Source: CAVQSS01 sp963746605
Lineage (GTDB): Bacteria > Desulfobacterota > RBG-13-43-22
NCBI GenBank assembly: GCA_963746605.1
Contig: CAVVCH010000006.1
Coordinates: forward strand, 1 to 64,000
Length of the DNA: 64,000 nt
Direction: 5' to 3'
Shown: one piece after another, positions 62,501 through 64,000 of the stretch
Layout: each line of letters opens with the position of its first letter
Numbering within the stretch: the first letter of the stretch is position 1
Translations under genes and position numbers: made by a program
Notes under the pieces: model-generated
Seen by the model: the letters and a program-made list of their open reading frames with translations, nothing else
Databases searched by the model: none
Told to the model about the DNA's origin: nothing

Positions 62501-63105
62501 TCCAGTGTCTCCGCAACGCCCAAAATGCTGGGGATTTGGACGATTCGGCGTGAAGATTCGACCGAATGAATGATGTCGGAGGTGAGGATGGCCAAAAGGG
62601 GTGTCTGTGGAGAAAAATTCCGGCCTTCTTTTAAGATGAAATCCCTGGCCAGGCCTTCTACGGTGATGATCAGGTCAATTTTCTTGTCGGCATATTTCTT
62701 TCGTAGTAAATCAAGCAGGTTCAGTCGATATTCCGGACTGCTGTTCCGTACCAGGTCCAATTGTTCAAGATAGACAGATTTAAGAGGAAATCCGGCACGT
62801 TCCAGGCTGGAAAAGAAGGCGACCATGTTTTTTCTGTAGGCGGGCAGGTAAAGACCAGCGGAATAAAGGAGTAGTATGGACTTTGGTGCCGGAGACTGTA
62901 AAGCAGGGGCCCGTGATGATTGGGCCTTGGCCACCCCGGTGTTTAGTCCCCGAGTAGGAACGATCAGGATTAGAAAAAAGAGGAGACCGAAAATCAGAGC
63001 GCTATATATGCGGCCAGGTATTTTATCTCCGCTCTCGCCTTCCTGAAAATGTATTCCCCTCAAAAGGGGGTTGTCCCTTTTCGCACTTTTCATAATGATT
63101 GCCAT
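59548..63105 (-). CDS. Hybrid sensor kinase with periplasmic-binding-like sensor, three PAS domains and receiver
   Basis: A 1185-residue membrane hybrid kinase. After one membrane helix (ALIFGLLFFLILIVPTRGL) residues 70-360 resemble ABC-type substrate-binding (ABC_sub_bind) sensors: KSILLLYSAGLYLPAYRKNM, IPSILGVAETLEAALSLFPQ. A second helix is near 390. Three PAS domains follow (about 430-795), then the phospho-acceptor His in GGVAHDLNNVLGIIVGYSEL, ATPase boxes (NLLSNASEAMPKGG, DTGEGIPVSD, GTGLGLAVVWGT) and a receiver domain with Asp in LVILDMIMDPGMDGLDTYRS. All catalytic residues are present. No separate output regulator is adjacent. It probably senses a small periplasmic solute. Confidence 0.88.
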   Translation of the reverse strand: MAIIMKSAKRDNPLLRGIHFQEGESGDKIPGRIYSALIFGLLFFLILIVPTRGLNTGVAKAQSSRAPALQSPAPKSILLLYSAGLYLPAYRKNMVAFFSSLERAGFPLKSVYLEQLDLVRNSSPEYRLNLLDLLRKKYADKKIDLIITVEGLARDFILKEGRNFSPQTPLLAILTSDIIHSVESSRRIVQIPSILGVAETLEAALSLFPQTKRVFVVAGDGEDERRWEQNARNQLAPWFGKLDFEYSSGLTYEETLQRIGALPPETIVLYIALYKDRTGRTFVPREVAIALSKGSNAPIFGLYDEILPLVVGGFMLSYGDEGARTAQLALDILKGNFSITQPLTTLPPRIAPRFNWPQLKRWGVRTDRLPKASIIVNRPTSIWEDYKGYVIGFLALIALQAGMIVALLEMNRRRKIAELNRKKAEERYRLIVETANEGILALDESQSISFANQKMLDMLGYKPEEMIGQSPDRFIYAEDLSAHHLSMEKRRLGQGETYERRFVCKNGKLIWVLASATPLLNDQGGIAGSFAMVTDVSERKQTEEALRESEERYRTAIEQSNDGVTLVKGDRHIFVNQRMVEIFGYDRPEEIIGKPIDMMVHPDDQERVQEINRRRQKGEAVHSQYEFKGQRKNGEPIYIEISASKTLYQGEAVSLVYLRDITSRKWAEEALRESEARFRSLVENAPEAIFIQTQRQFAYVNKAAVGLFGGISPDQFLGSPVMNRIHPDYHEAVRERIRLLNEERKDIPPLEQKFLKLDGTSFDVEVSAVPFLYENQNGALVFFHDITERRMAEEEKRKLEERLQRAEKMEALGTLAGGVAHDLNNVLGIIVGYSELLLYDVEDSSPLRPGLVNILGGSKRAAAIVQDLLTLARRGVANKQVLNLNKIIVDCQNSPEFENLSSYHPSVTIKADLEPDLLNISGSPVHLGKTLFNLLSNASEAMPKGGALTIKTSNQYLERPIQGYDEVREGDYVVLSVSDTGEGIPVSDLKRIFEPFYTKKAMGRSGTGLGLAVVWGTVKDHCGYINVQTKEQKGSTFTLYFPVTREEINAEDRSVSISEYLGKSETILIVDDVKGQRDLAAEMLEKLNYSVTKVPSGEEAVAYLEEHTVDLVILDMIMDPGMDGLDTYRSVLTIHPNQKAIIVSGFSETERVKAAQALGAGDYVKKPYVLEKLGMAVRKELDRAT

Positions 63106-63215
63106 GATTGCCGTTTGGACTTTTTTGCTATTTTCAAAATGAAATCTCGAGGATTACAGGAGGGAGTCCCTTTTCGGAAGAATATCGTCTGTCCAACCGG
63201 GTTAAGCGGACTCAC

Positions 63216-64000
63216 TTATTTAGGGCCGTCCTTCAGTACGCGGCGGAGGATTTTCCCAGAGGGGCTACGGGGGATGGCCTCGATGAACACCACCCGGTGC
63301 AGGCGTTTGTATTTGGCCAGGCCTTTGGCGGCGTATTCGATCAGGTCTTCCGCGGTGCATTCGGCCTTGGGCCGCAGGACCACGTAGGCCACGGGTACCT
63401 CGCCGAAATCGGGGTGGGCTTCCGCGATGACAGCCGCGTCCTGCACTTCGGGATGCCCAACCAGGATATGCTCGATTTCCGCCGGGGCCACCTGAAAGCC
63501 TTTGCACTTGATCAGTTCTTTCAACCGGTCGACGATATACACGTAGCCATCCTCATCTTTCCGGCCCAAGTCGCCGGTCCGCAGCCAGCCATCCACCAGA
63601 GTCCGGGACGTAGCCTCCGGGTCCTGATAGTAGCCTTTCATTACCTGGGGGCCCCGCACCCAGAGCTCTCCCACTTCTCCGACCGGGAGTTCCATCATGG
63701 TCCCCGGGTTGACGATCTTATCCTCCGTATTGGCCAGCGGCCAACCGATGGAGCCCACTTTGATCCGGTCCAGGGGATTGACATGGGTGGTGGGAGATGA
63801 TTCCGTCAATCCGTAGCCTTGCATGACCGGCACGCCGGTGATCCGGGTGAATCGTTCCTGGATCTCGGGGGAAAGGGGTGCGCCGCCGGTGTTGATGTAC
63901 CGCAACCGGCTCCAGTCCATGGTCGGGACCTGCGGGTCCTGGCAGAATTCCTGGACGATCAGGGGAACGGTAAAAAAGAGGGTAGGGCGAAAGGTTTTAA
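63216..64000 (-). CDS. AMP-dependent acyl-CoA synthetase, C-terminal part (runs off window)
   Basis: The frame is open to the end of the window, so the start lies outside. Seen are a middle region (KTFRPTLFFTVPLIVQEFCQ), the adenylate motif MQGYGLTESSPTTHVNP, GDLGRKDEDGYVYIVDRLKE, the hinge IKCKGFQVAPAEIEHILVGH and the catalytic lysine in IPRSPSGKILRRVLKD. It belongs to the fatty-acid/4-coumarate-CoA ligase-like group and differs from the synthetase at 21576 (YGLTESS versus YGSTEVG). It should activate a carboxylic acid with CoA and ATP; substrate unknown. Confidence 0.9.
   Translation of the reverse strand, partial: KTFRPTLFFTVPLIVQEFCQDPQVPTMDWSRLRYINTGGAPLSPEIQERFTRITGVPVMQGYGLTESSPTTHVNPLDRIKVGSIGWPLANTEDKIVNPGTMMELPVGEVGELWVRGPQVMKGYYQDPEATSRTLVDGWLRTGDLGRKDEDGYVYIVDRLKELIKCKGFQVAPAEIEHILVGHPEVQDAAVIAEAHPDFGEVPVAYVVLRPKAECTAEDLIEYAAKGLAKYKRLHRVVFIEAIPRSPSGKILRRVLKDGPK

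Overview
The window looks like a chromosomal segment of an anaerobic, probably uncultured deltaproteobacterium (Desulfobacterota-like). This is inferred from gene content: two complete branched-chain amino-acid (Liv-type) ABC transporter operons plus extra solute-binding proteins, AMP-forming acyl-CoA synthetases, a cysteine-rich dicluster ferredoxin, LarC, aconitase beside malic enzyme, many two-component sensors, and several families of dispersed intergenic repeats. No rRNA or tRNA gene and no intact transposase is visible.

Layout. 1-2.3 kb: the end of one amidohydrolase, a second frameshifted amidohydrolase, and a relic of a solute-binding protein. 2.3-8.6 kb: Fe-S protein, malic enzyme, P1 (S58/NylC-like) peptidase and aconitase. 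8.8-16 kb: Cache histidine kinase, LptF/G permease, dGTPase-like HD hydrolase, and a histidine kinase/sigma-54 regulator pair. 16-23.3 kb: Liv operon 1 (binding protein, two permeases, two ATPases) ending in an acyl-CoA synthetase. 23.3-28.8 kb: small membrane proteins, PAP2 phosphatase, GreA, LarC and Lon. 29-33.6 kb: Liv operon 2. 33.6-38.6 kb: sugar nucleotidyltransferase, phosphotransferase-type kinase, Der, an orphan VapB with a truncated VapC, and a third binding protein. 38.6-42.2 kb: repeats and gene debris, nitroreductase, ORF6N protein. 42.2-52.4 kb: a type I-C CRISPR-Cas locus (cas3-cas5c-cas8c-cas7c-[BRO-N relic]-[four-helix-bundle gene]-cas4-cas1-cas2) with a 12-spacer array. 52.4-55.5 kb: toxin-antitoxin modules, MgtC and gene fragments. 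55.5-64 kb: outer-membrane and secreted proteins, an HD-GYP protein, a 1185-residue hybrid sensor kinase and a partial acyl-CoA synthetase.

The Liv operons, with their acyl-CoA synthetase, suggest import and CoA activation of amino or organic acids, with malic enzyme and aconitase supplying central carbon steps. The CRISPR locus is the main accessory system. It carries about 18 single-base frame breaks in 8.7 kb, against about 7 in the preceding 42 kb and none seen in intact genes of the following 12 kb. Many breaks lie in homopolymers, so local sequence error and real decay must be separated. The least expected elements are a four-helix-bundle gene translationally coupled to cas4, unusual spacer lengths at the leader end, a terminal repeat turned into a perfect palindrome, an mgtC relic beside the array, and palindromes inside and upstream of an ORF6N gene.
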